A program made the translations under genes and the position numbers. From Bacterioplanoides pacificum (lineage in GTDB: Bacteria; Pseudomonadota; Gammaproteobacteria; Pseudomonadales; Oceanobacteraceae): DNA of 64,000 bases. The notes below the pieces were generated by a model. It was not told the origin of the DNA. It ran no database searches and saw only the letters and a program-made list of their open reading frames with translations. How positions within the stretch are numbered: position 1 is the stretch's first letter; each line of letters begins with the position of its first letter. The stretch is from assembly GCF_042648445.1 (NCBI RefSeq), contig NZ_JBHRYB010000025.1, positions 62,001-126,000 on the forward strand, in the 5' to 3' direction. Below are positions 35,374-44,621 of this stretch, piece by piece.

Positions 35374-36030
35374 TTGGCACTAGTGATATTCGATTTAGAC
35401 CACACCTTATTGTCCGGTGACAGCGACCATGCCTGGGGCCAGTATCTGGTCGATCGTGGGCTGGTCGAGCCGGCGGAACATCAGCGCCGCAATGATTATT
35501 TTTACCAGCAATACAAAGCCGGTACGCTGGATATCCACGAATACCTGACCTTCGCCCTGAAGCCTCTGACACAACATCCACTGGAACTGATGCTGGCAGA
35601 GCGCCAGCGCTTTCTGGATGAGCGAATTAAACCGCTGATCAGCCAGAAAAGCCGCGATCTGATTGCCAAACACCAGCAGGCGGGTGACACCCTGCTAATT
35701 ATTACTGCCACTAACGGCTTTGTGACCTATCCCATTGCCGGACTGCTGGGGATAGAGCATATTATCGCTCCGGAACCGGAACTGATTGATGGCAACTATA
35801 GCGGCGCGATCGTTGGTATTCCGAGCTTCCAGCACGGCAAAGTGACCCGCTTGCAACAATGGCTGGAAGACAAACAACTGGATCTCAGTGGCAGCTATTT
35901 CTACAGCGATTCACATAACGACTTACCGCTGCTGGAACTGGTTGACCATCCGGTCGCCGTTGATCCGGACGACATTCTCAACGCCAGGGCACAACAACAA
36001 GGCTGGCCTGTGATCAGCCTGTGTCTTTAA
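35374..36030 (+). CDS. HAD-IB family phosphatase (SerB-like)
   Basis: A 218-residue haloacid-dehalogenase phosphatase. Motif I is VIFDLDHTLLSGDSD (nucleophile Asp7, Asp9), motif II LIITATNG, motif III has HGKVTRLQQWLE and motif IV SDSHNDLPLLELVD. The insert between I and II (about 15-85) is a helical C1 cap, as in HAD-IB/phosphoserine-phosphatase-like proteins. Starts at TTG 35374. Divergent from rppH, a neighbour it commonly has in gammaproteobacteria. Substrate is not determinable; histidinol-phosphate and phosphoserine are family options. Confidence 0.9.
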   Translation: MALVIFDLDHTLLSGDSDHAWGQYLVDRGLVEPAEHQRRNDYFYQQYKAGTLDIHEYLTFALKPLTQHPLELMLAERQRFLDERIKPLISQKSRDLIAKHQQAGDTLLIITATNGFVTYPIAGLLGIEHIIAPEPELIDGNYSGAIVGIPSFQHGKVTRLQQWLEDKQLDLSGSYFYSDSHNDLPLLELVDHPVAVDPDDILNARAQQQGWPVISLCL

Positions 36031-36043
36031 TACGGAGCAGACA

Positions 36044-37291
36044 ATGGCATTGGCCCCCGGAGCACGTCCTCTCACGACGCTTATTTTTGCTATCCTGCTG
36101 ACCGGCTGTGGCCAGCCAGCGGGTCAGGCGCCCGCTCAGCAGAAGCTGACTTTGCCCGGCAGCAATACGCCACGAACACCGGCGGCTGATTTAGATGCCT
36201 TCCGTTCCTACCTTGGCCTGACGGCTTATACCAGCCTGTCGAACGCCGCTCAGCAGGCGCAACAATTCGACCAGCGCTTGTCGGCGTTTTTGCACCAGCC
36301 GGATGCCACTCACCTGGTGCAGGCTCAGAGTGCCTGGCGGCAGGCCTATGACGCTTATCTGAATAGCCTGATCTACGCGTATTTGCCGATCAACGACCCG
36401 ATCGAATGGCGCCAGAAAGGCATTGGTTACCAGGCTACCCTGGCATTACTGGATAGCTGGCCGATCGAAGGTGGCTACATAGACCACGTACCCGGCTACC
36501 CCTACAGCGGCATCGTGAACGATCTGACGCTGGAGCTGAGCGAACGCAACCTGCTTGAACAACACGGCTTCTCCGATCCAAGCTATGCCAGCCTGGGCTA
36601 TCACGCGCTGGAATTTATGTTGTGGGGCGCCAATGGTGACCGCGATGCCAGCGACTTTATCGCCCGTGAAAATACCGCACCGGTTGTCATTGCTTCCGAA
36701 GGCAGTGCCGCGGAGCCGGAGAACAACCTCAATAACCAGGCCGCTGCCGCCAGCAGTCAGGTGCAGAACCACAACCGCCGGCGCCATTACCTGCAGTTGT
36801 TATCCAATCAACTGCTGGAGCATCTGCACCGGCTGTTGCGCCGTTGGGAACCCAGCAACGGTTATTACGCTGGCCTACTGGAAAAGACACCGGGCAATCA
36901 GGCCATGCTGGCCACTCTGATGGCCAGCCAGTCGCTGTTATCCAAAGAACTGCTTGATCGTCGTATGGCTTCCAACAGCAGCGAATTCAGTAATACCGGC
37001 ATGGACGATATAGTCGCCATCATTAATGGTCTGAAACTGCTGTTATCTGGCCAGGAACACGGTCAGGGGATTATGGCTATTATTGCTGACACCCAGCTGA
37101 CGCAGGACTGGCAACAGCAGTTTGCGCTACTGGATCAGAGCATCAGCGACTGGCAGGAGCAGGGGATGGCCAACGCCGAACTGAATCAGAAGGTACGGCT
37201 GCAGCTGATCCAGCTGTTATCACTGCTGGAGAAGACCGCCGAGTCTTTTGACCTGCGCCTTCCCCGCAGTGACGAGCTGAGCAGCCGCTGA
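36044..37291 (+). CDS. Imelysin-family lipoprotein
   Basis: A 415-residue lipoprotein, signal ending IFAILLTGC (lipobox LTGC, Cys22). The imelysin (peptidase M75-like) domain spans about 50-410 and includes the GxHxxE-type motif GYHALEFMLWG near residue 187, after YLPINDPIEWR. Imelysins are usually linked to iron uptake and may not be true peptidases. It follows the HAD gene by 13 nt and may be co-transcribed. No iron-uptake genes are adjacent. Confidence 0.9.
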   Translation: MALAPGARPLTTLIFAILLTGCGQPAGQAPAQQKLTLPGSNTPRTPAADLDAFRSYLGLTAYTSLSNAAQQAQQFDQRLSAFLHQPDATHLVQAQSAWRQAYDAYLNSLIYAYLPINDPIEWRQKGIGYQATLALLDSWPIEGGYIDHVPGYPYSGIVNDLTLELSERNLLEQHGFSDPSYASLGYHALEFMLWGANGDRDASDFIARENTAPVVIASEGSAAEPENNLNNQAAAASSQVQNHNRRRHYLQLLSNQLLEHLHRLLRRWEPSNGYYAGLLEKTPGNQAMLATLMASQSLLSKELLDRRMASNSSEFSNTGMDDIVAIINGLKLLLSGQEHGQGIMAIIADTQLTQDWQQQFALLDQSISDWQEQGMANAELNQKVRLQLIQLLSLLEKTAESFDLRLPRSDELSSR

Positions 37292-37302
37292 TACCCGGCA
37301 AT

Positions 37303-37321
37303 GCCCCGCTGAACGCGGGGC
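37303..37321. terminator. GC hairpin between imelysin and rlmI genes
   Basis: GCCCCGC/GCGGGGC stem with TGAAC loop between convergent genes, 11 nt after the imelysin stop. There is no clear U-tract on either strand. Confidence 0.45.
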
Positions 37322-37329
37322 GGGCAGAT

Positions 37330-38526
37330 TTAACGGGTAGGTAAAACGCGGGCAAAAACGGCTTTCAGATAACGCGTTTCAGCAATTGCCGGCAACACCG
37401 GATGGTCGGCCCCCTGACTGCCGATATGCTGAATCATCACCTCACGATCCAGTTCACGCCCCAGAATACGCAACATATCCGGCAGCCGATCATCCCCCAG
37501 GTGCATCGAGCAGGACCCCGCCACCAGCAAACCATCTTTATTCAGCAGCCGCATCGCCAGCTGATTTAACCGTCGGTAAGCCTGTTCGCCGGCTTTGATA
37601 TCCTTGCGCCGCGGAATAAAAGCGGGTGGATCGACCACCACGATATCGAACTTCTCGCCGGAATCTTTCAGCTGCTTCATCGCCTGAAACGCATCCCCTT
37701 CCCAGCAGTGCAGCTTTTCCTCAACCCCGTTTAACGCGGCATTCTGCTCTACCCAGTCGAGCGCCTGGCCAGAAGCATCGATGCAATGCACTTCACTGGC
37801 GCCATGATTGGCGGCCTGTACACCCCAGCCACCGACATAAGAAAAGACATCCAGCACCCGCTTGCCGTTCACCAGACGATTTAACACCGCGCGGTTTTCA
37901 CGGTGGTCGTAGAACCAGCCGGTTTTCTGACCGTGAATCACCGGGGCCATAAAGTTGGTGTCGTTTTCAATTAACGGCGCACAGTTGTCTTCCAGTGCGC
38001 CATGCACGATATCGACGTATTCTTCCAAACCTTCCACAGCGCGTAACTTACCATCGTTTTTCAGCACAATGGTGGCCGGTTTCACCACTTTCATCACGGC
38101 ATCAACAATATCCTGACGCCGCAGCTCCATCGCCATATTCGAGATCTGGATCACCACCACGTCACCAAAACGGTCGATCACCAGCCCGGGCAAGCCATCA
38201 CTATCGCCATACACCCAGCGATAACACTGATGCGGGTACCACAGCTCGCGACTGCTGAGCGCCACTTTTAAGCGATGCACAATCAGTGAGGCATCCAGCG
38301 GCTGCTTGCTGTCGCGACTGATCAGCCGGGCGCAGATCAGCTGCTCGGGGCTGACGATTGCGCGCCCCAGCGCTTTGCCACTGGCGGCCTCGATAATTAC
38401 TTCCTGACCCGCCTGCAAGCCCTTCAGCGGCGTCTGAGCGGTATCCACTTCATTGGAGTACACCCATAAATGGCCACCTTTCAGGCGACGTTCGGCTTTG
38501 TTTTTTAAACGCAGGCTAATCAGCAT
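37330..38526 (-). CDS. rlmI: 23S rRNA m5C1962 methyltransferase RlmI
   Basis: SAM-dependent rRNA methyltransferase of 398 residues (E. coli 396). A PUA domain (1-75, RLKNKAERRLKGGHLWVYSN) precedes the Rossmann catalytic domain. Motif I is VLDVFSYVGGWGVQAA, followed by VHCIDASGQAL; the catalytic motif IV is VVVDPPAFIPRRK and motif VI holds LLVAGSCSMHL. The ATG at 38526 has a GAGG site; longer in-frame readings upstream encode unlike sequence. The family shares PUA with RlmK/L but length and motifs match RlmI. Confidence 0.95.
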   Translation of the reverse strand: MLISLRLKNKAERRLKGGHLWVYSNEVDTAQTPLKGLQAGQEVIIEAASGKALGRAIVSPEQLICARLISRDSKQPLDASLIVHRLKVALSSRELWYPHQCYRWVYGDSDGLPGLVIDRFGDVVVIQISNMAMELRRQDIVDAVMKVVKPATIVLKNDGKLRAVEGLEEYVDIVHGALEDNCAPLIENDTNFMAPVIHGQKTGWFYDHRENRAVLNRLVNGKRVLDVFSYVGGWGVQAANHGASEVHCIDASGQALDWVEQNAALNGVEEKLHCWEGDAFQAMKQLKDSGEKFDIVVVDPPAFIPRRKDIKAGEQAYRRLNQLAMRLLNKDGLLVAGSCSMHLGDDRLPDMLRILGRELDREVMIQHIGSQGADHPVLPAIAETRYLKAVFARVLPTR

Positions 38527-38709
38527 AACAACCTCAGGGTGTGCACAGAGCGATAACGGAAACAGCCGCGCATTATACCCACCAGCCCTGAAAAATCGCC
38601 CTTCGTAACACGACGGATAACAAAGGCAGCAACAAAGACACAATCCTGTCCCGGCAAAGGTGGTTTCATGACCTACACTGGAAGCATCAGTTTTGGCGGA
38701 TAATGTCTT

Positions 38710-39588
38710 ATGGCTCAGGAACTTAGTGAAGATCAGATCAAACACATTCTGCAGGGCATCCGGATTCCGCCGCAGCCTCAGATCCTGGTCGACCTGCAGA
38801 TGGAACAACTGATGCCAGATCCGGATATTCAGGCGATTTCCCGTCTGATCCGCCAGGATGTTGGCCTGGCGGGTACCATTCTGAAGGTGGTGAATTCGCC
38901 GTTTTATGGCCTGCGCAACCGCATTACCTCGGTCGACCAGGCGGTTAATCTGATTGGCCTGAACGGCGTGATCAACATCATTAACGGTGTTTCAATCAAA
39001 AGCCAGATGAGCGATGAAACCATCGTCAATATGAACCGCTTCTGGGACACCGCCACCGATATTTCTCAGGTAGCCACTCAGATCGCCAAACAGGTGGGTT
39101 ATCCCAACCCCAATCTGGCGTACCTGCTCGGGCTGTTTCACAACTGTGGCATTCCGCTGCTAATGGGGCGTTTCGCGAATTATCTTGAGGTGATGGAGCA
39201 ATCTTATGCTCATGACCCACAACAACGGGTCATCGATATTGAAAACCAGCAACTGAATACCAATCATGCGGTGATTGGTTATTACACCGCTAAATCGTGG
39301 AAACTGCCCGAACTGCTGTGCGAGGTGATCGCTGAGCACCACAACGTGTTGCGTTATTTTAACGCCTCAAACCATAAAGATTCGGAACTGAAAACCCTGT
39401 TGGCAATCCTGAAAATGGCAGAACATATATGTGGAAACTACCGCATTCTCGGCAAACAGGATGAAGACTACGAGTGGCAGGTGATCGGCAATGAAGTGCT
39501 CGCCTACTTAGGGTTAGGCGAATACGACCTGGAACAAATGGAACTGAACTTTGCTGAGATGGGCATTGGCGTGCAGAACTATCGCTAA
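38710..39588 (+). CDS. HDOD-domain signalling protein
   Basis: A 292-residue protein made almost entirely of one HDOD domain (about 15-215), an inactive relative of HD hydrolases used in signalling. Seen: PPQPQILVDLQMEQLMPDPD, RQDVGLAGTILKVVNSPFYG, SVDQAVNLIGLNGVINII and a LGLFHNCGIPLLM element where an HD pair would be. The His-Asp metal pair is absent, as is usual for HDOD. No output domain is fused. Divergent from rlmI with 183 bp between. Function unknown; family members bind or tune c-di-GMP or stress pathways. Confidence 0.9.
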   Translation: MAQELSEDQIKHILQGIRIPPQPQILVDLQMEQLMPDPDIQAISRLIRQDVGLAGTILKVVNSPFYGLRNRITSVDQAVNLIGLNGVINIINGVSIKSQMSDETIVNMNRFWDTATDISQVATQIAKQVGYPNPNLAYLLGLFHNCGIPLLMGRFANYLEVMEQSYAHDPQQRVIDIENQQLNTNHAVIGYYTAKSWKLPELLCEVIAEHHNVLRYFNASNHKDSELKTLLAILKMAEHICGNYRILGKQDEDYEWQVIGNEVLAYLGLGEYDLEQMELNFAEMGIGVQNYR

Positions 39589-39601
39589 GATCGCGACTGA
39601 C

Positions 39602-39660
39602 TGTCGCGGACAGGGTCCGCTCCTACAAGTGGCCCGTAGGAGGGGACCTTGTCCCCGACA
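39602..39660. repeat. REP-like inverted-repeat pair (site 1)
   Basis: TGTCGCGGACAGGGTCCGCT-CCTACA (39602-39627) is mirrored by GTAGGAGGGGACCTTGTCCC-CGACA (39636-39660), each with its own small GGACAGGGTCC-type hairpin. The same unit occurs at 53041-53169. It lies between the HDOD and ubiI genes, converging. It resembles extragenic REP elements of pseudomonads (GTAGGAGCGG...). Confidence 0.85.
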
Positions 39661-39680
39661 AAATGGCTGAAAACGTTGAG

Positions 39681-40922
39681 TTACTTCAATCCCATCGCCT
39701 GCTGCATAACATGCTGCTTCACCGGCAGTAATTTATCGAACCAACGCAAGCCTTCGTTGCGCAACAAGCGCAACAGCGGCGCCTCAGCGGCAAACAACTC
39801 TTTAAAACCCTGCATGGCCGCCATGGTGGCCAGATTATCGGCCTGGCGACGACGCTGATAACGCGCTAACACCGCAGCACTGCCAATATCGAGCCCTTTG
39901 TTAAAGCCGCGCACCAGCTCCTCCGCCAGCACCGCTGCATCTTTAAAACCGAGGTTCACTCCCTGGCCAGCCAGCGGATGAATGGTGTGAGCCGCATCAC
40001 CGGCCAGCACCACACCATCGCACCAGTACTCTTTCGCATGGCGCTGACGTAACGGGAAAGCGACACGCTGACTGCATGACAAAATCTGACCTAAGCGACC
40101 TTCGAACGCCTCAGTAAGCGCCTGGCTGAAAGCCCCGTCATCCAGTGCCAGCAGTTGTTCCGCTTCTTCCGGCGTCGTAGACCAGACGATCGACGCGAAG
40201 TGTTCGTTGCCGGCCAGCGGTAAAAATGCCAGCGGTCCCTGCTGACGGAAACGTTGCCAGGCGGTTGCCTGTAGCGGCTGCTCACATTCCACCGACGCGA
40301 CAATCGCGTGATGATGATAATCCCACTCACGGGTCGCCAGTCCGGCCCACTGCCGTACCCGCGACAACGCACCGTCTGCTCCCACCACCAGCCGGGCTAA
40401 TAATGTTTCACCGTTTTCCAGCACCAGCGGCGTATTGCCCGCACTATCACGGTTATCCAGATAACGCACCGGCTGGTGAATAAAGCTCACCGCCGAGTCA
40501 TCCAACACCTGCTGCAGCGCCGCTAACGTCTGCCGGTTTTCTACAATATGGCCGAGGTTATCCACATGCAGATCGGCGGCTGAGAAGTGCACTGCCCCGG
40601 TGCCTTCACCATCCCAGACTTTCATTTCGGTATAAGGTGACAGCGCCTGTGGCGGAATGTGTTGCCAGGCTCCGACGTCCTGCAGCAGCTGTTGGGTCTG
40701 TGCCGTTAACGCGCTGACGCGCAGATCGTAATCAGTCAGCGACTGAGCAGGCACCGGCTGGCTGATGCGCGCCGGGTCCACCAGCGCAATCGATAACGGC
40801 CGACGACTGTTTTGTTGTTGCTGCTGCAATAGCAGCGCAGCAGCAATGGCCTGCCCTACCAGCCCGGCACCAACAATCACCACATCATATTTTTTTTCAG
40901 ACACGTTACTGGTCTCCAACAT
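39681..40922 (-). CDS. ubiI: UbiH/UbiI-family FAD hydroxylase (probable UbiI)
   Basis: FAD-dependent monooxygenase of ubiquinone biosynthesis; by position after ubiH it is most likely the C5-hydroxylase UbiI. It has 413 residues (E. coli 400). FAD-binding GAGLVGQAIAAALL is at about 17-30; the DG motif VVGADGALSRVRQWAG and the GD motif LAGDAAHTIHPLAGQGVNLG are present. It belongs to the minus-strand run ygfB-pepP-ubiH-ubiI, 25 nt after the ubiH stop. Assignment among UbiH/I/F/M paralogues is by synteny, not by substrate evidence. Confidence 0.88.
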   Translation of the reverse strand: MLETSNVSEKKYDVVIVGAGLVGQAIAAALLLQQQQQNSRRPLSIALVDPARISQPVPAQSLTDYDLRVSALTAQTQQLLQDVGAWQHIPPQALSPYTEMKVWDGEGTGAVHFSAADLHVDNLGHIVENRQTLAALQQVLDDSAVSFIHQPVRYLDNRDSAGNTPLVLENGETLLARLVVGADGALSRVRQWAGLATREWDYHHHAIVASVECEQPLQATAWQRFRQQGPLAFLPLAGNEHFASIVWSTTPEEAEQLLALDDGAFSQALTEAFEGRLGQILSCSQRVAFPLRQRHAKEYWCDGVVLAGDAAHTIHPLAGQGVNLGFKDAAVLAEELVRGFNKGLDIGSAAVLARYQRRRQADNLATMAAMQGFKELFAAEAPLLRLLRNEGLRWFDKLLPVKQHVMQQAMGLK

Positions 40923-40947
40923 TAACTTCCTGGCGCGTCATATGGCA

Positions 40948-42180
40948 TCAGACCCTGGCAGCGCGCTGGCCCAGTCCCATGGCGTGCCGGGCAAACAGCT
41001 TGCGTGCGGTGGGCGCCGCCGCCAGGCCTGACAAACCGGCATCCCGGACAAACGCCAGCGCCGAGTTCTGGCTGGCAAATAACTTCGGTAAGGCATCACT
41101 GGCAACAATGGTATTCCGCTGATCGGTTTGTTGCTGTTGCACATAGCCCTGCAACAGCGCCAGATCTCCCAGATTCTGACCGCGGCGGTATGCACGGTTC
41201 AGATGTTCGGCCAGCACCGCGGCGTCACGCAATGCCAGGTTAAAGCCCTGGCCGGCAACCGGGTGCAGACTGTGGGCGGCATTGCCGAGCAACACCAGCG
41301 AACGACGCACCTGTTCTTTGCTTTGCAGCAGCGCCAGCGGATAACTCAGACGCTCTCCAACCCGGATAAATTTGCCCAGCCGCATGCCGATCTGTTGTTG
41401 CAGGCGCTGCAGAAAAACGTCATCCGCTAACGCCCGGACCTCATCAATCTGGTCATCCGCCAGCGTCCAGACCAGCGCGAAACAACGCTGCTGTAACGGC
41501 AACAAGGCGATTGGGCCGGCACGGCTGAAACGTTCATAGGCCCAGTGATTATGCGGCTGATCACATTCCACCTGAGTCACCAGCGCATGACTGCCATATG
41601 GCTGACGTGAGTGGCGGATGCCCAGCTGAGCAGCCAGTGGCGAACGACCACCGTCGGCCATCACCAGCAACTGAGTTTGCAACTTGCGACCATCGGTGAA
41701 GGTTAGTTCAGCGCCTTCGGCATTCATCTGGACGTTATCAGCTTCAGCGGGAGCAAACAGTTCCACATTGTCCAGCTGCTCTATGTTGGCCAGTAAGCCC
41801 TGACCCAGAGCGCCATTTTCAATCACATAACCCAGTGCTGCGGTATTTTGCTCTGCCGCGTGTAAATGAGCCTGGCCAAAACGGCCCTGATCGGACACCT
41901 GAATATGTTCAATCGCACACGCGGCCGGCGCCATAGCGGGCCACAGTCCCAGTTTTTCGAATAACTGCTGAGTACCGTAGGATAAGGCCGTGGCGCGGCC
42001 ATCAAAGCTGGGCGGGCGCTGGCTGATATCCGTGCTCCACTGCTCTTCTGTTAACGGCTGGCGATCAATCAGCGCGACGGTTAAACCCTGCTCACGCGCC
42101 GGACGCAGCAAATGAATCAGGCTGGCGCCCGCCATGCCCGCCCCCAGAATGGCAATATCAACGTTGTGTTCGCTAGTCAT
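40948..42180 (-). CDS. ubiH: 2-octaprenyl-6-methoxyphenyl hydroxylase UbiH
   Basis: FAD monooxygenase catalysing a ring hydroxylation (C1 in E. coli) in ubiquinone synthesis. It has 410 residues (E. coli 392). It starts near NVDIAILGAGMAGASLIHLL (Rossmann GxGxxG), with VMADGGRSPLAAQLGI (DG motif) and LGNAAHSLHPVAGQGFNLAL (here GN instead of GD). The gene lies between pepP and ubiI, the order of E. coli. A 163-bp gap with a palindromic element separates it from pepP. Confidence 0.9.
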   Translation of the reverse strand: MTSEHNVDIAILGAGMAGASLIHLLRPAREQGLTVALIDRQPLTEEQWSTDISQRPPSFDGRATALSYGTQQLFEKLGLWPAMAPAACAIEHIQVSDQGRFGQAHLHAAEQNTAALGYVIENGALGQGLLANIEQLDNVELFAPAEADNVQMNAEGAELTFTDGRKLQTQLLVMADGGRSPLAAQLGIRHSRQPYGSHALVTQVECDQPHNHWAYERFSRAGPIALLPLQQRCFALVWTLADDQIDEVRALADDVFLQRLQQQIGMRLGKFIRVGERLSYPLALLQSKEQVRRSLVLLGNAAHSLHPVAGQGFNLALRDAAVLAEHLNRAYRRGQNLGDLALLQGYVQQQQTDQRNTIVASDALPKLFASQNSALAFVRDAGLSGLAAAPTARKLFARHAMGLGQRAARV

Positions 42181-42221
42181 CGGTAGATCCAGTTATTGTC
42201 GTCATTCGGCAGCGGAAGATA

Positions 42222-42317
42222 ATGCCGGGTATTCGCTCCCGACACGCGGTGAATACATCCATGTACGCTCGACTGCCGCATCCCTGCGGCAGACGGTCGT
42301 CAGCAAATACCCGGCAT
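42222..42317. repeat. About 96-bp palindromic extragenic element
   Basis: ATGCCGGGTATTCGCT (from 42222) and AGCAAATACCCGGCAT (to 42317) are inverted arms. Inside are GAATACATCCATGTACGCTC and a hairpin TGCCGCA-TCCC-TGCGGCA followed by GACGGTCG. The interior resembles a repeat I recall from other marine gammaproteobacteria (CTCCCGACA...GAATACATCCATGTA). It sits between ubiH and pepP and interrupts an otherwise tight operon. It may be a MITE-like or REP-like mobile unit; no copy elsewhere in the window. Confidence 0.75.
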
Positions 42318-42343
42318 CACCTTCCAACACAGACCGAGAATAC

Positions 42344-43660
42344 TCAGGCCATCAGATCTTCAATGGCATCAATGGCTTTCGGCACGTCGACGGTGAGCAC
42401 CTCACAGCCGTCAGCGGTGACCGCCACATCGTCCTCAATGCGGATACCGATTCCACGCCATTGCTCATCAACGGACTCATCATCCGGACTGATGTATAAA
42501 CCCGGCTCAATGGTTAACACCATACCCGGCTCCAGCACCCGCCATTCGCCATCAACGCGGTATTCACCGACATCATGTACATCCATCCCCAGCCAGTGAC
42601 CGGTTTTATGCATATAGAACTGACGATAGCTTTCCTGTTCGATGATCTCGGCGGCATCACCTTGCATCAGGCCCAGTGCTAATAAACCATCCACCAGTAC
42701 CTTAACCGCCGCTTCATGTGGCTGGTTCCAGTGATTTCCCGGCTTTACCTGCTCAATAGCGGCCAGCTGCGCATCCAGTACCAGCTGGTACAGAGCTTTT
42801 TGTGGCTCGCTGAATTTGCCGTTGGCCGGGAAAGTACGGGTGATATCGGCGGCGTAATAATCCAGCTCACAACCGGCATCGATCAGGATCAGATCGCCGT
42901 CTTTAATCACTGCGTTGTTCTGGGTGTAATGCAGAATGCAGCCATTCTCGCCGCTGCCAACGATGGACGGGTAAGCAGGCCAGCGACTGCCGGCGTCCAT
43001 AAAGGTACGCAGGATTTCCGCCTCCAGCTGATATTCCATCATGCCGGGCTTCACCATCGTCATCGCGCGTTTGTGCGCATCGGCACTGATGATGGCTGCT
43101 TCACGCATCACCGTCAGTTCAGCGTCGGATTTCACCAACCGCATTTCGTGCAGCAGATGATCCAGAGCGCAGAATTCGCGCGGTGGCGTAGCACCGTTGC
43201 GCACCTGAGTTTTGATATGATTAACCCACATCATCAGCTGATGATCGAAGTCCTGGCGCACCCCGAGGCAGGCATAAATACGATCTTTGCCTTCTAACAA
43301 ACCCGGCAGAATGTCGTCGATATCCGTTACCGGGAAGGCATCATCCGCTCCCAGTACTTCAGGAGCAGCTTCCGGGCCGACACGACGGCCGGTCCAGATT
43401 TCCTGTTCTTTAATTTTTTCCTGGCAGAACAGCACATATTCGCCGTGTTCGCGCCCGGGTAACAACACCAGCACCGCATGTTCTTCGCTGAAGCCACTGA
43501 GGTAATAAAAATCGCTGTCCTGACGAAACGGATGTTCGACGTCCCGGTTACGGGTCGTCAGCGGCGCAGACGGAATAATCGCAATTGAATTCGGGCTCAT
43601 CGCCGCCATCAGTTGCTGTCGGCGGCGGGCGTATTCCTGTGGTTCCAGTGTTACAGACAT
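42344..43660 (-). CDS. pepP: Xaa-Pro aminopeptidase
   Basis: Dinuclear-metal peptidase releasing N-terminal residues before proline. It has 438 residues (E. coli 441). The pita-bread domain ligands are visible: LILIDAGCELDYYAADITRTF (two Asp), HKTGHWLGMDVHDVGEY (His), VLTIEPGLY (Glu) and GIGIRIEDDVAVT (Glu). The N-terminal aminopeptidase-P domain occupies about 1-175 (RRQQLMAAMSPNSIAIIPSA). It follows ygfB by 12 nt. Confidence 0.95.
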   Translation of the reverse strand: MSVTLEPQEYARRRQQLMAAMSPNSIAIIPSAPLTTRNRDVEHPFRQDSDFYYLSGFSEEHAVLVLLPGREHGEYVLFCQEKIKEQEIWTGRRVGPEAAPEVLGADDAFPVTDIDDILPGLLEGKDRIYACLGVRQDFDHQLMMWVNHIKTQVRNGATPPREFCALDHLLHEMRLVKSDAELTVMREAAIISADAHKRAMTMVKPGMMEYQLEAEILRTFMDAGSRWPAYPSIVGSGENGCILHYTQNNAVIKDGDLILIDAGCELDYYAADITRTFPANGKFSEPQKALYQLVLDAQLAAIEQVKPGNHWNQPHEAAVKVLVDGLLALGLMQGDAAEIIEQESYRQFYMHKTGHWLGMDVHDVGEYRVDGEWRVLEPGMVLTIEPGLYISPDDESVDEQWRGIGIRIEDDVAVTADGCEVLTVDVPKAIDAIEDLMA

Positions 43661-43672
43661 CTCGGCTCGACC

Positions 43673-44236
43673 TCAGTGCAGGGTTTTGGGTGAGTTTTCA
43701 GCGGCGGGTTTCTGATTCATACCATAAAACACCGTCAGCGCCGCAACGCGGGCATGTTCTGCCAGTTCCATATACAGGGTTTCGTTTTCCGGGTCCTTCG
43801 GATCTTCGATGGTGGCGTTGGAAAACGCATCCAGATCGCGCAACACTTCCATCACATCGTCCGGCAGCTTATTGCCCTGTAATTTACCCGACGCACCAAT
43901 GCCATCGAGAAAACCTTTGCTCCACTGCGCCAGGCAATCGACCTGTTCGACCACATCGGCTTCATCATCCGGTGGCAGCAACGGCTGATAACTCATGTCT
44001 TCACCACTCAGACCAGTGAGCAGCTGCTGATAGAAGTCCACTAATGCGACCTTCAGTTTGTCCTGTGGTGCCTCATCCAGCTCCAGATAATCTTCCGCTT
44101 CGCGTAACCAGTTTTCGGTGGTTAACCGCGCACCACCACACAAATAACCGGTCAGCCAGCCGTGTAAGGCCGACGGCGTCTGGTAACAACGGGACTCCAG
44201 CCACAGGTCGGCCATTTCTGAAAAATCGATATTCAT
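43673..44236 (-). CDS. ygfB: YgfB/UPF0149 family protein
   Basis: A 187-residue all-helical protein of the YecA/YgfB (UPF0149) family. Seen are SALHGWLTGYLCGGARLTTE (the family's SELHG-like motif), LLPPDDEADVVEQVDCLAQW and SKGFLDGIGASG. In Pseudomonas YgfB affects AmpDh3 and beta-lactam resistance; in E. coli the role is unclear. The second of two nearby ATGs (44236) fits the GAGAG ribosome site; the first (44242) sits directly on it. First gene of the run to pepP-ubiH-ubiI and divergent from the zapA pair. Confidence 0.92.
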   Translation of the reverse strand: MNIDFSEMADLWLESRCYQTPSALHGWLTGYLCGGARLTTENWLREAEDYLELDEAPQDKLKVALVDFYQQLLTGLSGEDMSYQPLLPPDDEADVVEQVDCLAQWSKGFLDGIGASGKLQGNKLPDDVMEVLRDLDAFSNATIEDPKDPENETLYMELAEHARVAALTVFYGMNQKPAAENSPKTLH

Positions 44237-44408
44237 AAGCATCTCTCGGAAAAACGCCTCATTCTAACATTGCCGCCAGCAGCGATGCTCGGCTCTGGCG
44301 CATTTATTTATCCGCCCGCGTGGCAAACCACCATTTGCCAGCCAGAATTGACCTGCTTAGCTGCCGCCTCTTATAGTAGAGCGCTGAACCGGACTTCTGA
44401 CGAACACG

Positions 44409-44621
44409 ATGCAAGATTTACAACTGCAACATTTGCAACAAAAAATCGAAAAGCTGCTGCAGGTGCACGAACAATTGCGCGCCCAGAATCAGGCTATGCG
44501 CGCCGCCGAAGCCGACTGGCAGGCGGAGCGTGCCAAACTGATGCAGCAAAACGAAATTGCCCGTCGTAAAGTCAACGAAATGATCAACCGCCTGCAAACC
44601 CTGGAGCGCAACAGTGGCTAA
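44409..44621 (+). CDS. Short coiled-coil protein (TIGR02449 type), ZapA neighbour
   Basis: A 70-residue protein that is one long coiled coil (LQLQHLQQKIEKLLQVHEQL and continuing heptads to NRLQTLERNSG), rich in Gln, Glu and Leu. It matches the small protein found directly before zapA in many gammaproteobacteria. Its stop overlaps the GTG start of zapA by 8 nt, so translation is coupled. A role beside ZapA or the divisome is plausible from context only. Confidence 0.88.
   Translation: MQDLQLQHLQQKIEKLLQVHEQLRAQNQAMRAAEADWQAERAKLMQQNEIARRKVNEMINRLQTLERNSG

Noticed and set aside
37303..37321. Strong intrinsic terminator after the imelysin gene
   Set aside because: The stem is GC-rich but lacks a U-tract on both strands, so it was listed only as a weak hairpin.
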